From positions 1 to 64,000 of the forward strand of contig CAJFCJ010000058.1 of assembly GCA_904063045.1 (NCBI GenBank): DNA of 64,000 nucleotides, read 5' to 3'. Source of the stretch: Dimorphilus gyrociliatus. Its lineage: Eukaryota; Annelida; Polychaeta; Dinophilidae. Under the pieces are notes generated by a model, which was given only the letters and a program-made list of their open reading frames with translations, made no database searches and had not been told where the DNA came from. Shown here piece by piece: positions 33,291 to 44,640 of the stretch (positions are counted from its first letter, which is position 1; each line of letters opens with the position of its first letter). Made by a program: the position numbers and the translations under genes.

Positions 33291-33720
33291 AATTTCCATT
33301 CTATATGGCAAATCCACTATGACTACTGCCAATAAAGTTCTTAAAGATGATTACTATTTGCATCAAATTGTTATTAAAAACAAAGATTACTTAATTCTGA
33401 TTGATCGATCATCCATTTTGATCAACAATAAAAAATTTAATTGGATTGATATATAAATTTGAAAATTGGCAGATTAAAACGTCAATAAAGACAATTGTTG
33501 TTGACAGTTTCTATCAACAATACAAGTTAACCATAATTGTACAGAGAGAACTCAATGAATACATCTTAATGTCAAGTTCAAAAGTCTTGGTATTTCGTAC
33601 AAAAGATTTAGTGGATTAATAGGTGATATTGGAAAAAAGATATATTTAATAAATCAAGGTATTCAAAGGGATAGTACAACTGTTCAAGTTAATAACAAAC
33701 ATCTTAAAGGTAAATTGACC
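33291..33720 (+). pseudogene. ITIH C-terminal-domain-like fragment, copy 2
   Basis: Near-identical nucleotides to 29685-29935 (ACTATGACTACTGCCAATAA, ATTGATCGATCATCCATTTT). It has a deletion and stop codons after NWIDI, where copy 1 reads NWIDLAEYKF. Downstream in another frame it keeps the next part of the domain (ISYKRFSGLIGDIGKKIYLI) that copy 1 lacks. It is clearly dead, and together the copies show the ancestral domain was longer. Confidence 0.55.
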
Positions 33721-34417
33721 AAGACATTAACATATTACCAATCGATCAACTTATATTTCCAAAACTAAAGTCTTATATGTTTATTAACAACTATTTTATT
33801 GACTTACAATTAATAAAAAAGTACTCAATAAACCTTATAGATGACTTTTTATATTTAGATATGATATTGTGTATTTCTTATTCTCCTTCAACCAATGTTA
33901 AGGATACTCTACCATTATTTCTCAATAGTAATGTAATTCTCTTCATTGAGAGACCAAAAATGTGTGACTATGAACATGAATAATCAACTATTTTTCCTAG
34001 CCCTAGTATAGTCTGAAAATAGCCAAGCTTTGAGGTCAAGGATTGCATGATAAATTAAATACGCACCTATAAACTGCTGGTAACATTGACAGATTTAAAC
34101 ATGTACTAAAATATTAAGCTTTCAATTGTCCTCGACAAGTAGTCAATACTATTTCGACATCTTTTCAATATATGCAAATCCAAGCTTAAGAGTACAGCTT
34201 AATTTTTTTTTTAAATTAGGTCATCGTTTTCAATAGTAATAGAAGTTTAAAGGATAAAAATTTAAATGCCATTGGAAAATATATTACTAGACCTATATTT
34301 AAATAAATAATTCCATCTGGAAAAGTATAAATAAAGCACATAGAATATGAATGGGAATATTATCATTTTGAATTTTCAATCTCTAAAGTCAAGACTGTAA
34401 ATTGTTTAAAATTAATC
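33721..34417. other. Intergenic, nothing firm
   Basis: An open stretch at 33777-33983 (YSINLIDDFLYLDMILCIS) may be a remnant of the ITIH-like gene. The rest is AT-rich. Confidence 0.3.
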
Positions 34418-35071
34418 ATGTCTACTTTGCAGCCAATTTCGAGATTGCTCTTGTTTGTATTCCTTCTGATTTTTACCTGCAGTGATGTTTGTCAACCAAG
34501 GCCAATAACATCAAAAATTGAAATAATTCTATTATCAGATTCATCTACATTGGGTGTAATGGAAACTTTAAGAATATACGAACATTTACTCTCTCTGCTG
34601 ATATCCGATTTTACACTTGCAGATAAGACTGAACAAGTATCTTTAATAAGATATAGCACAAAACCATTTTTAATATACAAGATCATAATTTTGAAAAGAT
34701 TTCAACAATTGAGGAAAAAATCTGATAAATCTGAAAAATTGAAATTTTCCTTTCAAAATAATAAAATTTTGAAGAATTTAAATAAAGAATTCCAGGTACA
34801 AAGCAACGGGAAAAAGTCATTATATCAAGTTTTTACTAAACAAACAAAAGTAAGAAAAAACCATTCTTTCTTTTTTCAAATCTATTTATAGATTTTTTAT
34901 CTTTTTGAATTTTTACAGAGCAACACTTTAAATTATCTCATCAAAATAATATTGAACAGTGATGATAATAGTACTCTAACAACTACAGAATTTAATGAAC
35001 GTTACGTTAATCAATTTTTATACTTAAAGAAGTTTATCACAGACATAGACGAATATTCTTTGGTTAAGTGA
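34418..35071 (+). CDS. Secreted von Willebrand factor A-like domain protein
   Basis: Two exons, 34418-34849 and 34919-35071, with a 69-bp GT...AG intron in phase 0; 194 aa. The N-terminus is a signal peptide (SRLLLFVFLLIFTCSDVC). The body starts ITSKIEIILLSDSSTLGVME, the first strand of a VWA domain with a degraded MIDAS (D-S-S where DxSxS is usual). ISDFTLADKTEQVSLIRYST follows as helix 1/strand 2. The C-terminus has a helical LKKFITDIDEYSLVK. VWA domains mediate adhesion, and ITIH heavy chains also carry one. The ITIH-like remnants next door suggest a common family, but this protein ends well before any ITIH C-domain. Confidence 0.65.
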
Positions 35072-35872
35072 CAATGTCAAGGTCATTTAATGCTATTTTA
35101 TAGAATGTTTATGTATTTTGATGGAAAATAAAACATTATTATGTGTTTGTTAAAAACTGCCATAGTTCTCAATTATTTTTCTATTATTGCCTAGGGGAAA
35201 AAGTTATAAACAAGTAGGATCCATTGTACACTCCCAATATGAAGTCTCTGCCAGGGTTGTTCTTAGATTGGAAAAAGTGAATTATTTAACTAACAGGACT
35301 AGCTTAATTAAATCTTTTTGTTTAGAATGAACGATAAGACATCTATACAACCAAATTTATAGATAAAACTTGTTAAAACATTTTTCTAACATTACCAAAT
35401 AGCTTATTGATTCTTTATCAAATAGCTTGTTGTGCTGTTTTATTAGAGATATTTTTACAATTGCTAAGAGAAAATTGAATAAAACTACAGGGTTACACAA
35501 AGAGAGGTTAATCTACGGATAAGTTTTAATTTTCAAAATGGGACGTTCTTTCCATAACCCAAAAAAGTATTTTAAAGTAAAAACTATGTCAAGTTATAAA
35601 GTGTGACAAACTATATTACAGATTTAAAAAATATTCCAATGTGACCTTGGCCTTGGAGATTCTTCATAAAATTAGCACAATTTTCCATTAATCAAGCATT
35701 GAAATATTGATGTATTATTATATATGTAGAAAAATTGTCAGAATAAAAATACAACAAAGTACAGAATTCATAAAAGCAGTTGAAATATAGGTGATCTACA
35801 TCTACAAGTACGTTAATGTCAAGAGAGATAACAAGGATCTTTCGGTACAAATTTTTTTTCTTTTCACATAAT
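35072..35872. other. Intergenic, nothing recognised
   Basis: Space between converging genes. Holds a probable poly-A signal of the VWA gene (GGAAAATAAAACATTATTA at ~35124). Confidence 0.4.
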
Positions 35873-38096
35873 TTAAATAAAGAACAATTTGCAAAAGTAA
35901 ACATCTCTGCTTTCTAGATAAATATCTAAAAGTATGTGAATTTTAACAACGTCAGTTACGTGGTTATTTAGATTTTTACACTGAAAATAGAAATATAGAA
36001 ATGAATTTTGTGGATTAAAATTTTCAAGATCGCATAAATTTATCATTTCATCTTCATATTCTTTTGTGCTATAACTGATAAAAATATTGACATTTTTACC
36101 AGTAAACTCTCCATCTTCCTTTAAAATTAATACCAGTTTTGAATTATTCGTGAATAACTCCGTTCCATTGAATATTTTATAGTCAAATGATGTTGCTGGA
36201 GATTTTATTCTTTTGCAGTTATCCACCATATTACCAGGATTTTCATAGTAACCATCATATTGAAAATTAATATTTTGATCTAAAAAAGGATGAAATTGTA
36301 TATGAAAACAAAATGTAAAAGGATGCTTTAAAAGTACCTATATCAATCATTTGAACTTGATTAATTATATCAGCAACTCCATTCTTGAATAGAATTTCAT
36401 GAATATTCATTGATACTTTTGCCTTTACACTAACCAGTTTATTCAAATCATATATTTTACCTAAACCAAATGTTATTTCACATGGTGCTATTTTCAACCA
36501 AAAATCAGTCCACAGTTCGCAACTTATTAATGAAGTTGAATTACTAAATTCAACTATTCTGAATTCTGGTTCAAAAATTTCAATAGATGATTTTTCCACA
36601 TTATTTGAAATTGTATCCAATTTTACTGAAAATTGCTTTGTTTTGTCATTCTTCATACTTATAATTAATGATGAACAGTCTGAAGAGTTTCCAGAATTTT
36701 GACCTTGAACTCTTAACTTGAATATATTAAATATTGGTTGAAAGTGTATAGGCAGATGATAGACAACATCATGAACAAATTGAATATCATAAATATTATA
36801 AATTCCTAGGAGAAAGAAAGAAAGGAAAAGAAAATAAATTTGAAAATTTTTATTATAAAGGAATAATTTACGTTTTGCAAAAACTTTAAAAAAAGTAAAT
36901 CCAATGGAATTGGATCCATAAAATTCTTTAAGAATTACTTTAACTGAATATTCAATTGTTGGTTCATGCTCGTAATTGAAGCAGTTGCTTAGGTATCCTG
37001 ATGGTAGATTTTCGAGAGTATCGACAAAACCAGAAGTTGTCCATTCAATTCTTAATTTCTTAACATAATTATTCATTTCCAGTCTGCCGCATAAAACAAA
37101 AATATTGACAAATTAGAAAATATTAGGGTACATTTTGTTTCTAAAACCTGTTAATGTAGCAATAATGCAGAGGTCGAGCAGGTTCTGAAAAAGTAATAAT
37201 TATATATTCATTCAAGCAGGTAGTGTGACCACCACAATTTGCTGTCCAACCAAATTGGAAATTTGTATCAAGTGCCGAACTACATTCATGGTTGATACGA
37301 TTACTTGACTGTTGACAAGTTGCTCCCAATTCCAGAGAAGCTATATTAACTAAATTTTCGTCGTTATCATCATCATCAGTCGAATCTAATGTTGAAGAAA
37401 AAAGGAAAAAAATCACCAATAACAAAATCATGGCAAACAATTAACTGATGACTTTACCTTTGTCAAATGCATAGGCAATAATAGAATTGTAACCAGAATT
37501 TAAAAGTGATAAAGCAAACAATGTAGGCTTAAATTTTAAACTGGTGCAATTAATTCCACTGCCTACTTCAAGCAGAAGATAATTTTCATAATTTTTTATT
37601 TTATAAACTGGTGTTTTTTCACCAATTGTAATTTCAACGGATGAAATGTAATATTTAGCAGGAATATTCCTCTGAGTAATACCAATTTCAATAATATTGT
37701 ATGGTTTGGAGAATTTAACAAGAATCCAACTATCATAACAAGGTGCTCCAGTACATCGAGGGGACCAGTCTAATATATTAACTGACTTTGGTTGCAAAGC
37801 ATTTTGGCAATGAAAAGTAAATGACGCTGTTGGAAATGTACTGCTCACTTCACAAGTTGCTCCATTTACCGTTGAAGCTACATTTTTCAATTTGGTGCCT
37901 AGGTACAAAAACATTCTTTTAAAGGCCTATATCTTGAAATACACTCCTTCTTACGACAAGAAAGAGAGAAACAAAGAGGTAGAGAATGATACCAACTAGT
38001 TTTTATTGTAGACATTCGTCCAAAGTCTGCAGTTTCTAGTAGGATAAGAATAAAAGTTGAAAATGTATAGTGGAACATTGTCTTGTATCTTTCCAT
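35873..38096 (-). CDS. Secreted protein with tandem F5/8C (galactose-binding)-like domains
   Basis: Six exons (minus): 37997-38096, 37458-37898, 37148-37385, 36872-37083, 36338-36805, 35873-36279. Every junction is GT...AG and phases agree throughout; 621 aa. The N-terminus is signal-like (MFHYTFSTFILILLETADFG). Domain 1 (exon 2) reads VNGATCEVSS ... WSPRCTGAPCYDSWILVKFS; domain 2 (exons 3-4) reads LELGATCQQSSN ... WTANCGGHTTCLNEYIIITF. Both have the discoidin/F5-8C order of a Cys-opened start, Trp, and Y/WIxIxFS. Exon 5 contains ELWTDFWLKIAPCEITFGLG, which recalls the farnesoic-acid-O-methyltransferase-like (Methyltransf_FA) fold often joined to such domains. Exon 6 is a diverged beta-rich tail. 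Probably an extracellular lectin or matrix protein; the domain names are motif-level inferences. Confidence 0.72.
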
Positions 38097-38375
38097 TCTC
38101 TGTTTATTGATCTTAAATGTATGTTCCTTAAAAGAAAAATATTAACAAAATGTTTTATTAATTCGTTTATGTTTATTTAATAGCAATTTTCAAAATTCAT
38201 CAATAGAGTTTTGAGTATTATACGATCATGTGACTGAAGGAAAGTCTTATTAACCTTTGTTGCTATTTTCAATGTAACTTATGTATTTTGTAATAAAAAA
38301 TAAATTTTCCATTCGGCCTTGTATTGTCCACTAAATTTTAGTATTTTAGTATGTTTTTCAAAGATTCAAAAAATT

Positions 38376-40395
38376 TTAAACTAAATCAGTTAAATATTTT
38401 TCTTTGTTAGAAAATCTATAATTTTCATCACTTTTATCAAAGCAATTAATTTCACTATCACCAAATTTATTCAATTGTATACACTGTCCATTTGAGCAAG
38501 GCCTAAAATTATAAATTCAAAAAGTTCTTTTATATTTCTTTTTGTTGCTAAAAAAAATGATATTTTCTAACTAATCACCTAGAATCTTTTAAGCAGTTCT
38601 TTGTCTCTGAAGGAACAGAAAAATTCTTGTGTTTTTGTTAACCAATTAAAAAATTAAATAAAAACTCACTACAAAATATTTCATCAGATCCATCAAGGCA
38701 ATCATTAAAAAGATTCATATAATGTTTTTCCTTTACATTCCTAAAAGAATGATTTGAATTTACTCTTGTTATTTTAATCAAATTAAATATAATTGTTATA
38801 TTTTTACATAGCGAGGATGATTTAATTTTTGTGATAGATATAAGAGAGGAAAGTTACTGGCTGTGGCAGCAATAGGTTTATTTTTTCTCATGAATTTATG
38901 ATATACTCCTAATGAAATTTATAATTATTATTCAAGTTTTGTATATTATCATTGTAATGTAAACAATACTATTGTAATAAGCATATTTCGTAAAAGGGAA
39001 TAAAATGGTCTCACTATGAGTTATATAGAAAAGTGAAAATGACATTTCATGACTGGGAATATCATTTAATGTTAAATTAGATTTTTCACATTTCTCTTCT
39101 ATATCATCCAGGGAAAGAAATTTTGAATTTTTATACAGATAATAGCATACATCATGTATTGATAGAGCATTTTCTCCAGGGCATTGACTCTCTACAAAAG
39201 TATTATTCAATTACTTTAAACGAGATTTGAAATATTCAACTTGAATTTCTTGAACATGCAACGTAAAATAGAGTTGGCTGGAACCTGTATTTTTTTATTT
39301 ATTACAATTTTTTAAGAATATTTTATTATCCAACTAACTTTTTTGATTGTTCTTTGTGTTGACATTCATTCAAGCTTGATTTGGAACCATTACAAGAAAT
39401 GGTTTTGTATAATATAGATGTTGTGATAAGAGTACCGCCTGACTTCAAAAACCTAGGTTGCACTAAAGTTCCACTAAGAAATCCGAAGCTTTTACAAATA
39501 ATTTGAATCTCTTGATCTTTTATTATTTTAAAATTAGCTGGAGTTTTTCCACTTAAAACAAGAAAACTTCCAGAAAAGAAGGCATAGTTGTGCTTTTGTC
39601 CAGAATACAAAAATCCTCTCAAAAAATTAGTCAGTAAATATTTGTAGACTATTAAAATTTGAAAATATACTTATTATTTCTTTCAAGTTGATTGCATAAT
39701 ACCTCTAATTATAAATATTCTGACTCACCTGTAGACTCTTTTGAGCAAATAGGATTTGCTCGGCAGAAAAAGCTACCCCAATAATGTTGGGGATAGCATC
39801 CTTGAATGAGCACTTTCCTTTATTATTCTATAATTTTGATTTTGGTGTCTAAAGTATATATAATATAGTTTTGAATTTTCTTTTGTGATTTTTGCCTCTT
39901 CAGCAAAAATATCTATAAAAAAATATATTAAAATAGAAATTAGATAATTATTTAAAAAAATCTAAACAAACATTTCTTTTATAACATTTCAGTAAAGAAG
40001 CATAATATAATTTTCCCTGTTGAAGAAAACTGCAACAAAATGTTTATGAATAATTAGACTTCTAGGAACTATTTTCTATACAAATGGCAGCAATATGGAG
40101 TTTTAAAGTTCATAGTTGCATGAACTAATTCTTTTGTATCGGTATTGATTTTGTAAGAACTAAACACTGAATGAATTGAATCATATCCAGTCTGCTTGCA
40201 CAGTTCATACTTGAACATAGTCAAACCATGATGATACTGCAGCCAAATATTATTTCTTCCTACATTTCCATCTTGTTGGATGACTATTAGACCAATTACA
40301 AAAAATTTACTCTCTTCTGTTACTTTTAAAACTGTTTTCTGATAAAATTTTAGAAATAACTCAGAAAGTAAAAGTATTAAATGAATAACTTTCAT
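38376..40395 (-). CDS. Secreted SRCR-like / C-type-lectin-like / LDLa protein, model incomplete
   Basis: Exon 1 (40082-40395) has a signal peptide and an SRCR-like half (YELCKQTGYDSIHSVF). Then come ~39728-39910 (QGCYPQHYWGSFFC; frame uncertain near 39835), ~39336-39620 (SRCR-like: IQIICKSFGFLSG ... ISCNGSKSSLNEC), ~38950-39193 (lectin-like: CPGENALSIHDVCYYLYKNS), and an uncertain piece near 38820-38900. The 3' end is solid: exons 38670-38740, 38579-38606 (28 nt) and 38376-38502 join in frame to give two LDLa-type acidic repeats (NDCLDGSDEIFC, CFDKSDENY) and the stop. Middle junctions do not all keep frame, so there may be two genes or a frameshift. LDLa and SRCR repeats bind ligands and calcium outside the cell. 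Confidence 0.5.
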
Positions 40396-40982
40396 TTTTA
40401 ATACTATTTCTAGATGATAATATTTATGTTTTTATATAAATTATCTGTAATTTAAAAAAGTAACCCAATCTTTTTAAAATAGCCTTTCATTATGAAATTT
40501 AAACTATTTTTTCATTCAATAACATTTCTCTTTTGGCCAACTACTCTAATATATTAGTCTAACTACCATTGAATATTTTATATTAGATTCAAGGGAAGGG
40601 AAAATAAATCAAAAATTCATTAGAAAGATTGGTCATTTATAAAGGTAAAAGGTCACATCTATTGATAATGAACTACAATTGTTTAAAATAGACAAAAGCC
40701 AAGTAATAATCAGAAATGTAGATTATTAGAATGGCATTTTTTGTTATTCTTAAAATTTAATCATTTATTTTTTTAATAAAATATGTTGTAAATTTATTAC
40801 CAAACTTTAATAATTAATATTTAGCTATTGCATTAATATTTCATTGTGCTGTGGCCGAATTAATCAAATTTAATATAAATTTCATAAGCTGCTGAAAAAA
40901 AGGTTGAATATTGACGTTTTTTCTTTTGTGTGTGTATGAGCCGAGTAGGAAAGATGGCGGTTTTTATCTTAAAACGGATGCG
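40396..40982. other. Intergenic, nothing recognised
   Basis: Probable 5' region of the minus-strand gene; AT-rich. Confidence 0.35.
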
Positions 40983-41162
40983 ACGTCCACAAATCAGTGC
41001 TTTTACCCTAACCCTAACCTAGCTCTTAGTTGTATATAACATTTTCCATTACCCTTAAGTCTTAGAGGAGACCCTCTTAAGTACAAATCAGTTGCTGTCT
41101 TCTTCTGCCTAACCATTTCTCAATCCAAATTTTTGTCTTGAAATTTCTCATTTGTGGACGTT
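40983..41162 (-). repeat. MITE-like repeat copy 3
   Basis: The ends are inverted: ACGTCCACAAAT (40983) and ATTTGTGGACGT (41151-41162). The core is TTTTACCCTAACCCTAACCT, with TAACCATTTCTCAATCCAA near the right end. Orientation is opposite to copy 1. Confidence 0.78.
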
Positions 41163-41330
41163 TTCTGTCGACCCCGTTTCTTTTAACCTCTTTAAAATTT
41201 AGTTGTTTTTAATATATCACTAGATATAGGACTACAAGAAACATGTCTATATGATACAACTATTGGACCTTATTTGGATAAAAACAGCTACTAATATAAA
41301 TGGCAGTCATACCTAAAATTGGATGTGGTA

Positions 41331-41525
41331 GAAAACGGCCATAAATCTATGGTTTTACCCTAACCCTAACCCAGCCCTTGTTTTTGCCTAACCTTTTTGA
41401 ATACCCCTAACCCTTAGATGGGACTCTCCTAAGAACATATCAACAGTTATCTTATTCCTCCTAACCATTTCCCAGGCTGAAATCTAACTTTCAAATATTT
41501 CATTTATGGCCGTTTCGACCGGTCC
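41331..41525 (-). repeat. MITE-like repeat copy 2, inverted relative to copy 1
   Basis: The ends are GAAAACGGCCATAAAT (41331-41346) and ATTTATGGCCGTTT (41512-41525). The core is GTTTTACCCTAACCCTAACC. Nearly identical to 3258-3443, including flanks (GATGTGGTAGAAAACGG, CGACCGGTCCC), so one transposed recently or both derive from the same source copy. Confidence 0.8.
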
Positions 41526-41539
41526 CCCTAAAATTTTCT

Positions 41540-42154
41540 CATAGGATTTAAATTTCCACGAGACGGATATATAAAAGCAGTAATTTTTGATACTGTGGGT
41601 AAAAATTATCCTTTACATATTGGAATCTGGGAGAGATTATGCACAGATCCATTAACCTTCGTATGTAAGAATAAAATTGTAATTCCCGGATCAACAACTC
41701 CTGGAATTGGAGTATTTAATGTAACTGAAAAAAGTTTTGTTAAAACAAATTATTCAATTGAGTTTGATTTTTTCAATAGTCATCAGCGTAATATTAAAAT
41801 AAGTGAGAATAAAAACGATCTTTTGGCAACTGTCTTTTATGAAGTAAATTTAAAATATCATTTCTATTATAATCTAAAAGATTCTGAATTTGTCTATTCT
41901 AACTAGAAATTTCAGAGGCTTGCAATAAAATCATTAGTACATTTGGTTCACCAGTCATAGATAAGATGTATCGTGGAGCAAATTTTTTAAATATAGTTAC
42001 TCATCCTAGCTTCGTTAGCAATGGGTTTATACTTGGCTTTAAAATGTTTAAATTATTCAGTGGAATATGTTTCGTAGGAATTTGGAGATCACTTCCAGAT
42101 CAGATTTATCCCTTCAAATTAAAATTGATCCATATAATGCCTATAGAAAATTGA
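41540..42154 (+). CDS. Partial gene with repeated unidentified beta-rich domain, 5' end lost
   Basis: Two open exons. The first (~41548 to ~41840-41900) reads FKFPRDGYIKAVIFDTVGKN then PLHIGIWERLCTDP. The second (~41912-42154) reads FVSNGFILGFKMFKL and FVGIWRSLPDQIYPFKLK. Both share the order nGfI/dGyI ... GIWE/GIWR ... F-x-L/V, so they are two copies of one domain I cannot name. The intron between them (branch-like TTCTAAC, acceptor TTTCAG) has an uncertain donor. No signal peptide precedes them. The MITE at 41331-41525 sits directly upstream, with a possible stranded exon (QETCLYDTTIGPYLDKN) at 41230-41290 before it. The gene is probably interrupted. Confidence 0.45.
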
Positions 42155-42852
42155 CCAGCATCAACTGAACAAGCTATAACTCTTTTGCAGCCTATAGCTA
42201 TAAAAAATGGTGATATTTTAACAATACTATTCATAAGAAAGATGATAAACATATAATAGCAAATGATGTTAAAGAAACCCACTATCCATAAGAGAATCAT
42301 GATTATATTTCATATAATTTTAGTTTTATTAAATATATAAATTTTCAACTCTAATATCGACAGTTATGTGGAAGTGATGTCTTTTTTGAAGATTTTCACA
42401 TTGGTTACATGTTCAATTGCGAAAACGCTCTTCACTCTTTCTTTAAACTGAGCCCACCTAGTTACATAGAAAATATTTTAATAATTGTCCTAATCCAATT
42501 ATCCAACTGTATTAAATAGTTAAAGTTTTTTTCCTTAACCTGTGCATATATGAACCAAAGAATAATCAACACATATAAAAAGAGTATATATTGCTTTTCA
42601 ATTCTTGAGTTCGGAATGTGTTGGCTAATTTTTGTGATTGTAACAAGTACTTATGCTCCCATTGGAAATAGGCCTACCATATTAAAATATCAATAATTCA
42701 GAGATTTGAGATGAAAAATGTATTTTTTCTCTCTATAATGATAAGAAGAATATTATTAAATATACTAATATCCTTCATTTTCATTCTTTGAGTACGGAAA
42801 GAGAAAAAATCAAGAAAATATTATTTTTTTAAGGTGTAACAGTGACTTACCG
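42155..42852. other. Intergenic, nothing recognised
   Basis: AT-rich, no repeats recognised. Confidence 0.35.
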
Positions 42853-43040
42853 CCGGTACTGTATTAGAACATTTTTGTAGATTTTCAATCTCTATGCTTT
42901 GTTTTTCATTTAAATTATATGAATGCAAAAATATCTGCCTTAAAGTAGTTGAAGATTTTTGGAGCTCTTCACAAATACTGAAAATTTCATTTTGCATCTG
43001 TCTATTCTCAGATAATTGAATTGTTTTTATATTAGAACAT
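42853..43040 (-). pseudogene. Orphan exon of NLR-type leucine-rich repeats
   Basis: The minus strand reads CSNIKTIQLSENRQMQNEI, FSICEELQKSSTTLRQIFLH and NLNEKQSIEIENLQKCSN. It ends at a good splice donor (CCGGCG|GTAAGT). The repeat style is that of the LRR genes at 23.7 and 53.5 kb. No neighbouring exon or start was found, so it is a stranded piece of a gene. Confidence 0.5.
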
Positions 43041-43221
43041 CTATTAAGGAAATATAACTATTTACTTAATAGAAATCTCTTTAAAGTTTTGCAGTACTAA
43101 TTCCTATGAGAGGAATATTATATATAAAAAATATCAATATGATTTGATAAGAATCTCTAACAATAGAATTTCAGTCATGCAAAAAGAGAAATCTTTATTT
43201 TCATTAAAAGAATTAATATTT

Positions 43222-44208
43222 TCAATATTTTATGCCAATTTGTAAGAGAATTTCTTCCATTATTTCGGCAATAGCAATCGAGTCATCCAATGAGACAAGA
43301 TCGTGCTCGGTCTTGCCTTGGAGAAGTGCTTCCCGAACAGCTTGAGCTTGATAGCAAAATCCTTCACTGTTGGGGAAAATCATTGGCTTATTAACTTTTG
43401 GAAGATTAAAACTCTTCTTTCCACTTGGAGTTTCAATATTAGTAGGAGCATGGAAGTGGTCAACTTCAATTGAGCCTTCAGTGCCATAAATTCTTGCTAC
43501 ATTTTTCATTGGTGTCTTAAAAGTGCTTAGAAGGTTTGCAGCTCCACCATTTTTAAAGAGTAAGGTGAAACTGGTAAGAGAATCTACTCCATTCTCAAGT
43601 AGATGACCACAAGATGTAATTTTAATGGGTTTTTCACCAAAAACTAGAAGAGCCAATTGTACCAAGTAACAGCCCAAATCCAATACTGAACTTGCGCCCA
43701 AACTACGTTCTCTTAAACGAGGTGCAATTCGATCCGCAATTCCAAATGTGCCTGTTAGAACAACCGGTCTTCCAATACTTCCGGTTTTTAATTCATTTCT
43801 TAATTCATTGTAGACTGGAAAAAATCTACTCCAGTAACCTTCCATTAAGAAAACTTTATTCTTTCTAGCAGCTTCAACCAATTCTTTGGTTTGTTTCGTA
43901 TTTACGCAAAGAGGTTTTTCGCATAGAACATTTTTTCCTTTATTAAGTAAATTCAAAGCTATTGGATGATGAGCTGTATTAATTGATCCAATGTAAAATA
44001 TATCAATGTCATTATCATCAGCTAGCTCAGCATAGCTTCCATATGCTTTTGGTATATTAAACCTCTTTGCAAATGCATTTGCATCATCCAACTTTCTAGC
44101 AGCCACTGCTTTAACAATATGTTCATTTTCTGGTAAATATTTTAGACACGACGTGAAATCCGAAGAAATGTTACCAGTGCTAATAATTCCCCATTTTGTA
44201 GCCGCCAT
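43222..44208 (-). CDS. DHDH: Trans-1,2-dihydrobenzene-1,2-diol dehydrogenase-like oxidoreductase (Gfo/Idh/MocA family)
   Basis: An intronless 328-aa protein, full length for the family (~330). The N-terminal Rossmann fold reads KWGIISTGNISSDF, with GxGxxS-type dinucleotide binding. The family catalytic motif is at NVLCEKPLCVN (EKP), followed by FLMEGYWSRFFP. The C-terminal beta-sheet domain contains GCYLVQLALLVFGEKP and VARIYGTEGSIEVDH. DHDH enzymes use NADP+ to oxidise dihydrodiols or D-xylose in the cytosol. This is the one clearly metabolic gene here. Its lack of introns next to intron-containing neighbours could mean a retrocopy, but the frame is intact and TATA-like or poly-A remnants are not seen. 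Confidence 0.92.
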   Translation of the reverse strand: MAATKWGIISTGNISSDFTSCLKYLPENEHIVKAVAARKLDDANAFAKRFNIPKAYGSYAELADDNDIDIFYIGSINTAHHPIALNLLNKGKNVLCEKPLCVNTKQTKELVEAARKNKVFLMEGYWSRFFPVYNELRNELKTGSIGRPVVLTGTFGIADRIAPRLRERSLGASSVLDLGCYLVQLALLVFGEKPIKITSCGHLLENGVDSLTSFTLLFKNGGAANLLSTFKTPMKNVARIYGTEGSIEVDHFHAPTNIETPSGKKSFNLPKVNKPMIFPNSEGFCYQAQAVREALLQGKTEHDLVSLDDSIAIAEIMEEILLQIGIKY

Positions 44209-44640
44209 TTTTACGAACTTTATACTTAAACACTTGAATTATCAGTAAACACATTTATCAACAAGGACATTGCAAAACAGTCAATTAGAAATTTCGAATA
44301 CTATTTGATTGTTGCTGTTGTAGTGTTTAAATAACTTATTTGATGTAGACAAAAGAATTTATAAGCAGTACTCTTCTGTTCATTGTCATATTTGATAAAC
44401 TTTTAAAATAATTAATATCCAATTCATATTAGGGCTAAATGAACTTGAGATATCGAACTGAAAAGGGTACAGCAATGTCCTTTGCAGAGTTGTTATTAAA
44501 TTTTTACACATCTTATAAAAAATTGAAGTAGATGGTGAATGTTTAAAAATTCATTAGAAACAGATAAACCATTCAAAACAGTCTGTAGTCATTTGTTAAA
44601 TGAAAGCTTATCAATATTCTGTTTTTATTGTTTGTCATGA
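44209..44640. other. Intergenic, divergent promoter region
   Basis: Lies between divergently transcribed genes; the missing first exon of the next gene may be here. No motif I can support. Confidence 0.3.
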
